NCBI RefSeq assembly: GCF_947241705.1
Contig: NC_079257.1
Span: 62,001-126,000 of the forward strand
DNA: 64,000 nt
Reading direction: 5' to 3'
From: Saccharomyces mikatae IFO 1815
Taxonomy: Eukaryota > Ascomycota > Saccharomycetes > Saccharomycetales > Saccharomycetaceae
Shown here in pieces: positions 45,868-56,156 of the stretch (position 1 is its first letter; each line of letters begins with the position of its first letter). The notes under the pieces are model-generated. The model ran no database searches. It was given only the letters and a program-made list of their open reading frames with translations, and was not told the DNA's origin. The translations under genes were made by a program, and so were the position numbers.

Positions 45868-47958
45868 TTACATAATTACACAGTCTTTTTTTTTTTTACT
45901 TTGCTTGTCCTTCTTGTTCTTTGGGTCCTTGGCTTTGTTTGGCTCAGTTTTAAGTACAGGCGCATATTTACGGTTAGCATTTGTGCCGTCCATATTTGAT
46001 GAGTTTACACCCTGATTCACCGCCATTGACTGTTCAGTAACCTCCTTTGACATCCTATGAGCTGGAGAGCTTTTCGTGATGCTTGCGTTAGAATCTATTT
46101 TAGTACTATTTTTATTTGTACCTGAATTCATGTTAATTTGCAAACCTTGCGGCTCACTATTATGTTTCGAGCTTTCAGTGAAAAAAGTTTCAGATCTTGA
46201 AGAAACTCTTGAATTTGATCCTCCGTTACTTGTTTGACTATCCACAGCAGAGAATAAATTCAATGTGCTAACACTTTTATTTTTTTTATGCTGTTTTTTA
46301 CTGGTGATGGCCATTCCACCATCTCTAGAGCCTACCTTATTAACTGCTCTCTTGTCATCGTTTCCTGCAGCTTTTTCGTACCACTTCCAGGCGTATTCCA
46401 TGTTACGATCACAGCCTTTACCGTGTTCATAGAAGTAACCAAGGGTAAATTGGGCCTTTGGCAAACCAGCATTAGCTGCACGCAAGGCCCATTGGAAAGC
46501 CTCGTTCTCATCTTTTTCAAAAGCAGGTTCTGCCCCTAATAAGTACCACGCGCATAATCCCAACATTGCTACTGGATCACCCTTTAATGCTGCTTGAGTG
46601 TAGTAATGTACCGAAAGTGAGGTATCTTGTCCCACTGTATCGTTACCTGTTTCATATATTTGTGCTAACAAAGTTGCTGACGGAGCATGTCCCAAACTTG
46701 CTGCTTGAATATATAGTTCCATTGCGTATTTTTCATCAGGAATGACAACATCTAAAAATCCCTCGTGATAAATTTTAGCTAATTCATATGGTGCAGCGGC
46801 CGTCAACTCGTTAGCTCTTGCCGCAGCTCTTGACAGCCATTTCACACCATTCAATTTAGTATTAACATCAGATGGGAGACCCATTCTACCGTAGAAAGAG
46901 TAAAGCCCTAATTTATACATTGCCGATGGATGGTTTCTGCTAGCCGCAAACTTTAGAAAATTTACTGATTTACGAGAGTCTCTTGTTGTTCCTAGCCCCT
47001 CTTCTAAGCAGTGTGATGCTCTGTATGCACTTTCTATATGACCATGCTTTGCGGCTGCCTGAAATAATGCAAACGCTTCTTTATTCTCAATCTTTCCAAA
47101 TGCTCCGGAGGAATAACCGTCTGCTAGCAAATATTGTGCATCTGAATAACCTTTTATGCTCAATTTCTTCAAATAACTCTGTGCCTCCTTCAAGAACTGG
47201 ATTTTAAGATCTGACTGACTAACATTTCCCGCTTTATCGCTATCTTGAACTAGAGCGTTTGAAGATTCAATAGTTAGAGCGGTTTGTAACATATATTGCG
47301 CATACTGAAATAATACTTCAGGATCTTTTGACTTTTTGACGTTCTGCCTATACATTTCTATTGTTTTTAGTCTTGGCACCAAGGAGGCATTATTCTTACC
47401 ACCTAAATATCGACTGATCATTTGGTGAGATAAGTCTGCTACTGATTCATTAGTAGCAGTTAGTTGAGTATCACTACTACCATCCAGCAAATACATATGC
47501 GACAAATCTACAGAACGAGTCCTTTTTTTTATTTGTTCCTTCGTGAGAGATGTGCTCGAATCTGTCTGTCTTAATGCTCTTAGTGATGAAGAATTAGTTG
47601 GAGTGCTCCCCAGTGAACTTACAGAATTACTATTTGAATTATGAAGACGGAGCTGTGGTGGTGGAACAGGAGCAAAGCCAGCTTTCTCTATACTACCGCC
47701 TTTACCATTTGGAAGTAGAGGTACAGACGCAGCTCTAAAATGATCCTTAGAGGGGACTTGGTTTGCCAACTGTTTATCGAAACTTGCAGTGCTATGTTCT
47801 ATATTATCATCGTTTTGCCTATTTTCTTTATTTTCTGAGGTATCTTGGTCTGTGTTCAAAGAACTCTTTTGAAATTCGGGACTCCTGTTATCAAAATTTA
47901 TATGCTGTGATTGCATTAAGTGCCTCTTATAAGGATGTACTTTCGGTGAGCTTGTCAT
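45868..47958 (-). CDS. SKT5: Skt5/Chs4, activator of chitin synthase III
   Basis: The ATG at 47958 (MTSSPKVHPYKRHLMQS) gives 696 residues, the yeast length. The open frame further upstream has no ATG. The N-terminal ~200 residues are disordered; Sel1-like repeats fill ~225-545 (AQYLLADGYSSGAFGK, AQFTLGYFYEHGKGCDR). The C-terminus ends in CVIM, a CaaX box for farnesylation. Skt5 links Chs3 to Bni4 and the septins at the bud neck and activates chitin-ring synthesis. The ohnolog is SHC1, its sporulation counterpart. It shares a divergent promoter with YEL1. Confidence 0.97.
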   Translation of the reverse strand: MTSSPKVHPYKRHLMQSQHINFDNRSPEFQKSSLNTDQDTSENKENRQNDDNIEHSTASFDKQLANQVPSKDHFRAASVPLLPNGKGGSIEKAGFAPVPPPQLRLHNSNSNSVSSLGSTPTNSSSLRALRQTDSSTSLTKEQIKKRTRSVDLSHMYLLDGSSDTQLTATNESVADLSHQMISRYLGGKNNASLVPRLKTIEMYRQNVKKSKDPEVLFQYAQYMLQTALTIESSNALVQDSDKAGNVSQSDLKIQFLKEAQSYLKKLSIKGYSDAQYLLADGYSSGAFGKIENKEAFALFQAAAKHGHIESAYRASHCLEEGLGTTRDSRKSVNFLKFAASRNHPSAMYKLGLYSFYGRMGLPSDVNTKLNGVKWLSRAAARANELTAAAPYELAKIYHEGFLDVVIPDEKYAMELYIQAASLGHAPSATLLAQIYETGNDTVGQDTSLSVHYYTQAALKGDPVAMLGLCAWYLLGAEPAFEKDENEAFQWALRAANAGLPKAQFTLGYFYEHGKGCDRNMEYAWKWYEKAAGNDDKRAVNKVGSRDGGMAITSKKQHKKNKSVSTLNLFSAVDSQTSNGGSNSRVSSRSETFFTESSKHNSEPQGLQINMNSGTNKNSTKIDSNASITKSSPAHRMSKEVTEQSMAVNQGVNSSNMDGTNANRKYAPVLKTEPNKAKDPKNKKDKQSKKKKDCVIM

Positions 47959-48478
47959 TTCCGATGTTTCTATTCTAATTCTATCACCTAAAAGTTCAAC
48001 GCAGTAGTACACAATGGAAAGCCTGTTAGCAGCAAGTCTAAAATGAAGTGCCAACACCTCTTTTGGCTGTTCTCTTAAATCTTACATCAGCCTCGAGAGG
48101 GTCTGCAGAAAGAATTTTCGTTCTTTTTTTAGCATGTCAAAACGCGAGGTGAAACGTGAGGTAATATAACAATAACTTTTCTTTAACATGGAAGAGGGGC
48201 CAATGAAAGTTGCTTATACTAATCACGTGAACGGGCAGGTTGTTATTATCGACTCTAAGTACTTATTAATGGTTCAAGTGTGTCAATCAAAGTACTTTGA
48301 CTGGTGCAACATAAATTACAGATAGTCAGAAGATGCTTAAAATGCGATGTTTGGGTGCAAGAGACGTATCTATTGTAAGAAGAAATAAATGATCTTACGA
48401 ATCAACTTGAAAACATTTAAGGCTGACTGATATAGCACTTCACGGAATCATAGCACCATTAAAGAATTTGAGCGAGAT
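47959..48478. promoter_or_regulatory. Divergent SKT5 / YEL1 promoter region
   Basis: In 520 bp I see a CACGTG box (48224-48229; Cbf1/Pho4-type) 250 bp before YEL1 and an AAACGCGAGG segment near 48130 that only partly resembles a cell-cycle box. There is no RNA gene or repeat. Confidence 0.5.
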
Positions 48479-50539
48479 ATGTGCGCCAGTTTAAACGATG
48501 TCGAAAAGACTGACCCTTACGGGGCCTCACAAAGTGGTTACAATGACTCTAGCACTGGAAATGAAGGTGCGCTTCATGGTAGCAGATCGATGCCCGTAAG
48601 CATGAAAAATATGTTACAGTCTCCAACGATGATTAACATGTGTGATATCCTGCAAAACAAAGAACTTATCGACGACGAAAAATTTGTGATACCAAGCGTG
48701 ACTACGATTACCGTGGGGGCTGGTTTTGAAGATGCCAAGTCCAGTCAATGTGAGAAAATAGACCAGAAGAATCATATCATTGCCCTGGAGATCTCAAACG
48801 GTACATTCAAAGGCATACCATACAAGGAATATGCCAATTTCTTGGGGAGTGAAAACAATCATCAAATTTTAAGTGAGTTTATAAAATTATTGAGTCCTTT
48901 ACCATTATCCTTATTAGAAACCCTTTTCATTTTATCTAAAAGTGTATATTTCATCGCAGAAGCACAAAATATTGACAGAATACTAGAAATCTTAAGTAAA
49001 GAATGGATAGTTTGCCATCCAAATACTCATTGGAAATCAGGCTATAAGTCGTGCCATATTGTTTTATTTTCTTTATTGATTCTGAATTCAGATTTGCATA
49101 ACAATTTTCAAGTTGATCATAAGAAAGGCAAGTTTTCTATGGTTGCATTTATCAACAATACGTTGAGAGCACTAAGAGAAGAAAGTGAATATGAAGAATT
49201 GAAAATTTACTCCCGTGAACATTTGATCATCGAGGAACTATCAGAATACTATAGAACGTTATATGAAACTCCCTTACCACTATTTGCGGAACCTAGAACT
49301 TCAACTACCGCCTCTGATAATCAATCTTCTTTGGTAAGATTGTCCACTTTGGAATCACGAGAGTTTAGCTCATCGAATTTGCGTAGTATCAATTCAAACT
49401 CTACCTCACTGTATTCAAGAGATGCTCAAATATCAGTACGGGAGATGGGCGCAAAGTCAAATAAGAATTTTCACAAGAATCTCCCCATGGAAGCGCTCTA
49501 CCTTAAGGAGTCATTCGATGAGGGTTTGATAACTCAGAACGACTCCAGTTGGTTTATGGACGGTTTAATTCTCATAAGCAAGAAATCTTTGCCACGCAAA
49601 TATTTTAAAAGAGATAGCGATCAAGCGACAGCAAGTAAGACGACCTCAAAGAGAAGCAAATCGCTTTTTAGGTGGCTGAAACCATCTAAAACCATGACCT
49701 TGGTTGACCACACAACCCGGAAGACTTCTTTATCATATTTGAGTAAGGACTCAGAATGGGAAAGTGTGAAAGTACAAATCAAGGAGGGAAGAATGTTTAT
49801 CTTCAAAATTAAATCCGATCTTAAGGAATTAATTCATTCTAGTGAAACAAACAGCACTGCGATAGACTATTTCAAAGATATCAGTAGTTCTTTTTTTGCT
49901 TATTCGTTACTTGAAGCCGAAGCCCAAGTGGTACAAGACAATATAATTATAGGCAGGGCAATGAAATCAAGCATTTCCAGCAAAAACGGCAAGAGAAAAA
50001 AGGGAAACTTCACTGTTAGCTTCCCTGAGGATATTAATGGGCCTAAACTTGTTCTAGAATTTCAGACAAAAGATGTTGAAGAAGCACACAAATTTATGCA
50101 ATGCATCAACTTCTGGGCGGGCAGGATTTCCCCCGTCCCTTTAACACAATTTGAAGTAGTATCTAATGCCGAATATGGGTGGAGTGACAAGATCTTGGCT
50201 AATCACGCTTTCCTTGACCTGAATAATATCATTGTAAGCGAATGGAAGCCACTATTAGGGCTAGAACTGTTATACGAAGAAACCGAAGATATGGAAATGA
50301 TCAAGTTAAAAGAAAGGCTAGATAAATTGGCGGACTTCACCGAGCATCTAGGAATATCGATAGATAAACACAATGGAATAAAGGATAAACTGATTGAAAT
50401 TTGGAGCTTTGATGACAAATACTTTGAAGTAGTCATGAACAATTGGAATGCGAAATATTTGTATATGAATAATCAGTACAAGAAGCGACTGAGTTATCTG
50501 ACAGCTTTGCAGAGAGCTATGGGCTCCGCTCAATTTTAG
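48479..50539 (+). CDS. YEL1: Yel1, Sec7-domain exchange factor for Arf3
   Basis: The product has 686 residues (687 in S. cerevisiae). The Sec7 domain (~95-220) has the helix FKGIPYKEYANFLG, in the place of the catalytic-Glu loop, and the motif LLILNSDLHNNF at ~196-207. A Ser-rich linker with basic patches follows, then a PH-like region (~350-565) and a helical C-terminus. Yel1 activates the Arf6-like GTPase Arf3 at the bud tip and neck, controlling PI(4,5)P2 and polarity. It is thus the third cell-polarity gene here with BOI1 and SKT5. Confidence 0.95.
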   Translation: MCASLNDVEKTDPYGASQSGYNDSSTGNEGALHGSRSMPVSMKNMLQSPTMINMCDILQNKELIDDEKFVIPSVTTITVGAGFEDAKSSQCEKIDQKNHIIALEISNGTFKGIPYKEYANFLGSENNHQILSEFIKLLSPLPLSLLETLFILSKSVYFIAEAQNIDRILEILSKEWIVCHPNTHWKSGYKSCHIVLFSLLILNSDLHNNFQVDHKKGKFSMVAFINNTLRALREESEYEELKIYSREHLIIEELSEYYRTLYETPLPLFAEPRTSTTASDNQSSLVRLSTLESREFSSSNLRSINSNSTSLYSRDAQISVREMGAKSNKNFHKNLPMEALYLKESFDEGLITQNDSSWFMDGLILISKKSLPRKYFKRDSDQATASKTTSKRSKSLFRWLKPSKTMTLVDHTTRKTSLSYLSKDSEWESVKVQIKEGRMFIFKIKSDLKELIHSSETNSTAIDYFKDISSSFFAYSLLEAEAQVVQDNIIIGRAMKSSISSKNGKRKKGNFTVSFPEDINGPKLVLEFQTKDVEEAHKFMQCINFWAGRISPVPLTQFEVVSNAEYGWSDKILANHAFLDLNNIIVSEWKPLLGLELLYEETEDMEMIKLKERLDKLADFTEHLGISIDKHNGIKDKLIEIWSFDDKYFEVVMNNWNAKYLYMNNQYKKRLSYLTALQRAMGSAQF

Positions 50540-50672
50540 ATACGTACTTTAAGATATAAATATAAATAGAGAGATTAGGAATCATAAACTCTAACATAGT
50601 TCTTATATTTGTCTACTTACAGGAAAAACTAGGATTATTTATATAAAGAAATGAGCGAAGAAAACCAAGCGT

Positions 50673-51088
50673 CTATTTCGAATGCGCATCGTTGTCAGCT
50701 GCTTGCTTCTTCTTGGCATACTGTCTATCTAGAATAGTCTTAAGTATAGCGTCCTCACCATATTCCTCTTCTTCAATTTTCTTCCACCTTTTCTCCACAT
50801 CAGCCCTTTTCACTCTACTTTCCATAACAGCACGTTTTTTGTTATTCAAGCTTGCCTCTTTGAGACATTTGTTTAAAGCATCCTTTTCATTATTACAAAG
50901 CCCAAATATCCTCTTGTAATATTCTTTCTGATGGCATTTATCGAGTGCATTAATGAAGTCCAAACAGGCTAAAAAGGTAAGAGGGAGAGGAAAACGATGT
51001 TAGTAGAAAGAACCACAGTAAAAGACCGATAGAAAGTAAAAAGCCGCTACTTACAATGAAAGCGTTCTGCTTCTAACTGGGGATGCAT
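50673..51088 (-). CDS. CMC2: Cmc2, twin CX9C mitochondrial protein, spliced
   Basis: The gene has exon 1 at 51055-51088 (MHPQLEAERFH plus one base) and exon 2 at 50673-50968, together 109 residues as in S. cerevisiae. The junction falls inside the Ser12 codon, one codon before Cys13, the first motif Cys. Two CX9C motifs follow (Cys13/Cys23, Cys36/Cys46), the fold imported by Mia40 into the intermembrane space, then a Lys/Glu-rich helix. Cmc2 is needed for cytochrome c oxidase biogenesis. The exon-2 frame alone lacks an N-terminal start and the first Cys, so splicing is required. It shares a 177 bp divergent promoter with the spliced YBL059W. Confidence 0.96.
50969..51054 (-). other. CMC2 intron (86 nt)
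   Basis: On the complement the donor is GTAAGT (51049-51054), the branch site TACTAAC (51000-51006) and the acceptor a T-rich TTTTTAG. The donor is the less common GTAAGT form, not GTATGT. Confidence 0.95.
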
Positions 51089-51265
51089 GTTGTGGTATTT
51101 TTTTCTTGTATTACCGTTGCCCTTTGCAGTTGTAAGCCAGTGGAAGGATGTGGTTGGACGCGCAGCGGTTTTTAGTAGTTCCTTCTTTATCAAATTAATA
51201 TGCGGTATAATTCATAATGAAAACACAGAAAGAGAAAGTGAAAGTAATAGGCCAATAATTTACCT

Positions 51266-51810
51266 ATGTTACTGGATAAGAATGACAGGGCTACTGTCAG
51301 CAGTGAGGATGTCACACATTTCAAAGACAGCTACAAGAAGAGAAGAAAGATTCAAATGGCACGGTTCTTTGGAATCACCATTTTTACACTTATAACATGC
51401 AGAATGGCCATGAAAAAAATGATAATAACGAAAGGTATGTATAAGCAACTACTTCCGATTTTTTGCCCAACCATCACATTCACTAACCGAACTCAACTTA
51501 TTACACAGCACCCTTGAATACATTTCAACAGAACTACGCTATCCCACGCATCAAGGTTCAGACTGCAACGGGCACGCAAAAGAACCTTGCAAGCTCTCTA
51601 TTAGTGACCACAGGCATGACATTGGGTATATTTGGTATGGGTATTACAGGAACATGTTGGAGCTGGGACGTTTCATCCTTTCAGGAGCTGAAACAGCGAT
51701 TGGAAAGACGTGCAAAGAACGAATATGTGGTGACAAACATGCCTCTTGATAAAAGGAACCGGCAAGTAGTGGATGCCTTAGTCGAGACACAGAAATATCT
51801 ATGTAAATAG
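51266..51810 (+). CDS. IAI11: YBL059W/Iai11, small mitochondrial membrane protein, spliced
   Basis: Exon 1 is 51266-51434 (MLLDKNDRATVSSEDV to MIITK plus one base) and exon 2 is 51509-51810 (APLNTFQQNY... to the stop). Together they give 156 residues. Two hydrophobic segments (~32-50, ITIFTLITCRMAM; ~86-108, LVTTGMTLGIFGMGITGTCW) suggest a hairpin membrane protein. It is the ohnolog of AIM11; both are mitochondrial and of unclear role. An in-frame stop at 51248-51250 precedes the ATG, so I use this start, but I recall a somewhat longer S. cerevisiae protein, so the 5' end is less certain than the rest. Confidence 0.85.
51435..51508 (+). other. YBL059W intron (74 nt)
   Basis: The donor is GTATGT (51435-51440), the branch-like CACTAAC (51481-51487) differs from TACTAAC at its first base, and the acceptor is ACAG. 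Splicing restores the conserved frame (Lys, then a split Ala codon, then Pro-Leu-Asn). Confidence 0.88.
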
Positions 51811-52002
51811 TGTTATACCGCAGTATTAGCTTCAACAGTGTATTTAGTGACAGGTGCCTCTTACCCGCTTTTGATTTCTTATTGGTGGCAAAAAGTGGTA
51901 GTAATAAAGAACTGAAGGGGTCCAATGGTTACATGCTACCATTAATCAGGCATAAGTTTAAAAAGTACGTTAGTAGTACAGCAATTGATATCAAAATTAG
52001 GT

Positions 52003-53280
52003 ATGGTAGAAGTGTCTGACGAATCCATCCAACAGTTTATGGCATTAACCAATGTGTCACATAACATAGCGGTGCAGTACCTCTCAGAATTTGGAAATTT
52101 GAATGAGGCACTGAATTCTTATTATGCTACTCAAGCAGATGACAAAAAGGATAGAAGAGAGGGAGCACATTGGAACAGACAGCAGGAAAAAGAGTCTAAG
52201 CAGGAGGCATTATCTTCCACTAACTGTATTAAAAAGGCTATGGATACGGAAAATATCGGTGGGTCAGGGCACAAACTGGGATCTTCACAAGGTAGTAACG
52301 AGTATTTGAAAAGGAAAAGCTCCATCTCCCCTGAACCAATCAAAGGCAACAGCCGCTCTGGAAGTGGTAATAACTCTAGGTTTATGAGCTTCTCAGACAT
52401 GGTAAGAGGTCAAGCTGATGATGACGACGATGATCAACCAAGGAATACTTTTGCTGGTGGTGAAACGTCTGGTTTAGAAGTTACAGATCCTTCAGATCCC
52501 AGTTCATTATTGAAAGATTTGCTGGAGAAGGCAAGAAGAGGTGGACAAGCAGACCCAGAAAACGACACTCGTGATGATGGACATGAGGTTGGCGCCAATC
52601 ACTTTACCGGAAGAGGTTTTAGATTGGGCTCGACCATCGACGCAGCTGATCAAGTAGTAGAAGATAATACTTCACAACCCCAACGTAGAAAACCCGAAAA
52701 GGTCACAAGGGAAATTACCTTTTGGAAGGAAGGTTTCCAAGTGGCGGATGGTCCGCTTTACCGCTATGATGATCCCGCAAACAGTTTCTACTTGAGCGAG
52801 TTAAACCAGGGAAGGGCTCCCTTGAAGCTATTGAATGTGGAGTTTGGACAAGAGGTAGAAGTTAATGTATATAAAAAATTGGATGAGCCCTATAAAGCTC
52901 CCAAAAGAAAATTGGGCGGTTTTTCTGGCCAGGGTCAGCGGCTGGGGTCTCCAATTCCAGGTGAATCCTTATCACCAGTGGAAGTTCCAAGGGATGAGGC
53001 ACTCGCCGCTGAGGAAGAGTCCAAGTCAAAGAATGAGCCAAAAAATGGCGACACCTCCATTCAAATTAGATACGCAAATGGTAAAAGAGAGGTTTTACGT
53101 TGTAATTCCACAGACACAGTGAAGTATTTATATGATCACGTCACATCTAGTGTGAATACGGACACATCAAGGAATTTTACCCTGAATCACGCCTTTCCTA
53201 TCAAACCAATAAACGACGATGAGACCACCTTAAAGGATGCCGATCTACTAAATTCAGTGGTCGTCCAAAGATGGGCATGA
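52003..53280 (+). CDS. SHP1: Shp1, Cdc48 cofactor (p47 family)
   Basis: The ATG at 52003 (MVEVSDESIQQFM) gives 425 residues (423 in S. cerevisiae). The domain order is UBA (~1-42, ALTNVSHNIAVQYLSEFGNLNEA), a disordered linker with an acidic DDDDDD run, SEP (~235-300, ITFWKEGFQVADGPLYRYDDP) and UBX (~349-425, ending VVVQRWA). It recruits Cdc48 to ubiquitinated or phosphatase cargo and supports Glc7 function and autophagosome formation. It lies 192 bp downstream of YBL059W. Confidence 0.97.
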   Translation: MVEVSDESIQQFMALTNVSHNIAVQYLSEFGNLNEALNSYYATQADDKKDRREGAHWNRQQEKESKQEALSSTNCIKKAMDTENIGGSGHKLGSSQGSNEYLKRKSSISPEPIKGNSRSGSGNNSRFMSFSDMVRGQADDDDDDQPRNTFAGGETSGLEVTDPSDPSSLLKDLLEKARRGGQADPENDTRDDGHEVGANHFTGRGFRLGSTIDAADQVVEDNTSQPQRRKPEKVTREITFWKEGFQVADGPLYRYDDPANSFYLSELNQGRAPLKLLNVEFGQEVEVNVYKKLDEPYKAPKRKLGGFSGQGQRLGSPIPGESLSPVEVPRDEALAAEEESKSKNEPKNGDTSIQIRYANGKREVLRCNSTDTVKYLYDHVTSSVNTDTSRNFTLNHAFPIKPINDDETTLKDADLLNSVVVQRWA

Positions 53281-53381
53281 ACATGAGCATAATTGTATAA
53301 GACTAGAAATGGGTAAAAGACTCTAAGTTTAAATGTATAAATGCACCTATATGTATATCTATAGCATATATTTTCGGTTTC

Positions 53382-53999
53382 TCAATACAACTTCAGATCA
53401 CCAGTTATTTGGTCCAATACAACTTTTGGAGCAGGTCCCAAACCCAACACGGTAGCACTTCCTGCCGCAATCTGCGTTCTACCAGCATCATGAATAACCG
53501 TTGCATTCACCCCAAGTGAAATAGCCTTCGCATACAACTCGTCCATGGTAAACTTGTCAGGACATTTCAACGTTATTTTGGCTTGCCCAGCATTTAACCA
53601 TCTTTGCGCCATGACTGCATTGTATGAAGCACGCGCGGGATCCGTCGCAATATGTCTGAAACACGACAATGCTGCGTGACAACATTGTGCTGCTATCTTG
53701 CCCTTTGTCATGGCGAGATCTTGACGAATTACCAATGCCATCCTAACTTCTCCGGGTATGTCATTCAATGAGGTAGATTCAATATCTTCGTCCTCATCGC
53801 TTTCGTTTTCGTTTTCGCTTTCTTCTTCATCTGTATCATTCTCCAACTTTCCCTTCTTCACTTTCTTCAAGGGCAATATAACAGCTGAGGAATTCTTAGT
53901 CGATGATGCCTTCGATAAACCGAACTGATAGCCTACAGCAAAGGAAATTGCCGTGAAAGTCGCCCATAAAGCTACATTAGAACTGGTGGAACCGGTCAT
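53382..53999 (-). CDS. PTH2: Pth2, peptidyl-tRNA hydrolase 2
   Basis: The ATG at 53999 (MTGSTSSNVALWATF) gives 205 residues; the frame upstream has no ATG. A hydrophobic N-terminal segment (~8-30, ALWATFTAISFAVGYQFGL) anchors it to the mitochondrial outer membrane. An acidic linker (~56-75) is followed by the Pth2 domain (~85-205): MALVIRQDLAMTKGKIAAQCCHAAL, then IHDAGRTQIAAGSATVLGLGPAP. It hydrolyses peptidyl-tRNA drop-off products and, in yeast, also inhibits delivery of some UBL-UBA shuttle substrates. The acidic linker is shorter than in S. cerevisiae as I recall it, which would explain the few missing residues. Confidence 0.96.
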   Translation of the reverse strand: MTGSTSSNVALWATFTAISFAVGYQFGLSKASSTKNSSAVILPLKKVKKGKLENDTDEEESENENESDEDEDIESTSLNDIPGEVRMALVIRQDLAMTKGKIAAQCCHAALSCFRHIATDPARASYNAVMAQRWLNAGQAKITLKCPDKFTMDELYAKAISLGVNATVIHDAGRTQIAAGSATVLGLGPAPKVVLDQITGDLKLY

Positions 54000-54349
54000 A
54001 TTTTCGATCAAAAGGCTGCCGTTACATTACGTTGACACTCGATGAATAATTCTGAAAATAAAGAGGTCATATGATTGATATCTTCTAGAAGAGATGTAAA
54101 GGACCTTAGAACATTATTTTCGTTAAACGTGATATGTGCATGATGAAGAAAAAACAACATGGGTTGGGTTGTCCCTCAAGAGAATAAACTCAAAGGAGTA
54201 AAAGATCTTTTTACAGCTTTGTTGACTATATTTCTATCAACTGAAGGCCCTTTCCTTTTCTTGGGCAATATTCAGTTTACTCTTTAAAGTTGTCATTACG
54301 AACAGGGCAAACAGGTCAGTGAGACAAATAGGACAAAGAGAGATATAAC
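54000..54349. promoter_or_regulatory. Divergent PTH2 / PTC3 promoter
   Basis: In this 350 bp spacer I see no full Abf1, Reb1 or Rap1 site, repeat or RNA gene. Confidence 0.45.
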
Positions 54350-55741
54350 ATGGGTCAAATATTGTCCAATCCGATTATCGATAAGGAACATCATTCTGGA
54401 ACAGATTGCTTGACAGCTTTCGGGCTATGTGCTATGCAAGGTTGGCGTATGTCCATGGAAGATGCCCATATTGTTGAACCTAATCTTTTAGCAGAGTCTG
54501 ACGAAGAACATCTGGCACTGTATGGTATATTTGACGGTCATGGTGGCTCTGCAGTGGCAGAGTTTTGTGGCTCTAAAATGATATATATACTAAAACAGCA
54601 GGAAAGCTTCAAGAATGGTTTGTTAGAACAGTGCCTGATCGACGCTTTTTTGGCTACCGATGTTGAGTTGCTGAAGGATGAGAAATTAAAAGACGACCAT
54701 AGTGGTTGTACAGCAACTGTGATATTGATATCCCAATTGAAAAAGCTGTTGGTTTGTGCCAACTCCGGTGATAGTAGGACAGTTTTATCTACCGGCGGTA
54801 ACAGCAAAGCAATGTCGTTTGATCACAAACCTACATTGCTAAGCGAAAAATCGCGTATTATAGCTGCTGATGGTTTCGTCGAGATGGACCGTGTCAATGG
54901 TAATTTAGCTTTATCAAGAGCTATAGGTGACTTTGAATTCAAATCCAACACGAAACTGGGACCTCATGAACAAGTGGTCACATGTGTTCCTGATATTATC
55001 AAACACAACTTGAACTATGATGAGGATGAATTCGTTATTTTAGCATGTGATGGTATTTGGGATTGTTTAACTTCTCAGGAGTGTGTTGATTTAGTTCACT
55101 ACGGCATAAGTCAAGGTAATATGACGCTGAGTGACATTTCATCTAGAATTGTGGATGTTTGTTGTTCGCCGACCACCGAAGGTTCTGGAATTGGGTGTGA
55201 TAATATGAGTATTTCTATTGTTGCATTATTGAAAGAAAATGAATCAGAATCAGAATGGTTTGAGCGGATGAGATCCAAGAACTACAATATTCAAATGTCT
55301 TTTGTTCAGAGAAGGAAAAGTATTTTTGATTTTCATGATTTTTCCGATGATGACAACGAAGTGTTTGCTGTTACCACCAAGAAATTGCAAGACCGCTTAA
55401 ATCGTAACAGAGATAATGATGAAATGGAGATTGATGACCTGGACACAGAATTAGGCAGCAGTGCTGCTCCTTCAAAACTAACAGGTGAGGATAGAACTGG
55501 CCCTATTGACTTGTTTTCGTTGGAAGCTCTATTGGAAGCCGGAATCCAAATAAGGCAAAGACCAAGTTCCGATAGTGAAGGTAATACTTCTTATTTCCAT
55601 GGTGCTTCTCTATCTGACATGCTGGCATCTCTAAGTAATGCTGCAGCGGGAGAAACCGAACCTGATGATGCTGATGACAGCGAAGAAAATGACAAGAATG
55701 GAAAAGACAAAAAAGATTCCAAAATTGAAGAAATCGAATAA
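54350..55741 (+). CDS. PTC3: Ptc3, PP2C protein phosphatase
   Basis: The product has 463 residues (468 in S. cerevisiae). It begins MGQILSNP, with Gly2 suited to N-myristoylation. The PP2C catalytic domain (~20-295) has the metal-binding motifs RMSMEDAH (33-40) and DGHGG (62-66), and later ANSGDSR and ACDGIWD. An acidic C-terminal tail (~370-463) follows. Ptc3 and its ohnolog PTC2 dephosphorylate Hog1, Rad53 (checkpoint recovery) and Cdk1 Thr169. The 3' end faces YBL055C. Confidence 0.96.
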   Translation: MGQILSNPIIDKEHHSGTDCLTAFGLCAMQGWRMSMEDAHIVEPNLLAESDEEHLALYGIFDGHGGSAVAEFCGSKMIYILKQQESFKNGLLEQCLIDAFLATDVELLKDEKLKDDHSGCTATVILISQLKKLLVCANSGDSRTVLSTGGNSKAMSFDHKPTLLSEKSRIIAADGFVEMDRVNGNLALSRAIGDFEFKSNTKLGPHEQVVTCVPDIIKHNLNYDEDEFVILACDGIWDCLTSQECVDLVHYGISQGNMTLSDISSRIVDVCCSPTTEGSGIGCDNMSISIVALLKENESESEWFERMRSKNYNIQMSFVQRRKSIFDFHDFSDDDNEVFAVTTKKLQDRLNRNRDNDEMEIDDLDTELGSSAAPSKLTGEDRTGPIDLFSLEALLEAGIQIRQRPSSDSEGNTSYFHGASLSDMLASLSNAAAGETEPDDADDSEENDKNGKDKKDSKIEEIE

Positions 55742-56156
55742 TAAAAATTCCGACCAGTACTTTGCAACAAATGAGAAGTTAGTCTTTTATCTTTATTCGT
55801 TATTCCTCTCTTTCGAAGGTGTTCTTTATAACGTTATCCTGTTCTGGCCTATATTGAGAAGATGGTAAAACTCAAAAAAATCATCACGAAGAATAATAAA
55901 TTGTAACAGAATTTATAAATCCTATTCATATAGATACATCAGTTTATTCTATCATCTTTGGTTGGCAGCACTGGCACCTTTGAATCCTTCTAATGAAAAA
56001 AAAAAAAAACTGCAATATCAATTGTACACACGCGCCTTAATTTTCTATTAATAGTTTAAGCATAATTAATATACTTACTAAAATAATGTAACTTTGCTCT
56101 TTGTATCAATAAATGTTATTGTGAAGAGAAAAAAACGAAACAATACGTAATCAATA
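55742..56156. other. Convergent PTC3 / YBL055C spacer (415 bp)
   Basis: AT-rich 3' UTR sequence with an A14 run near 55995-56008. Nothing else is recognised. Confidence 0.55.
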
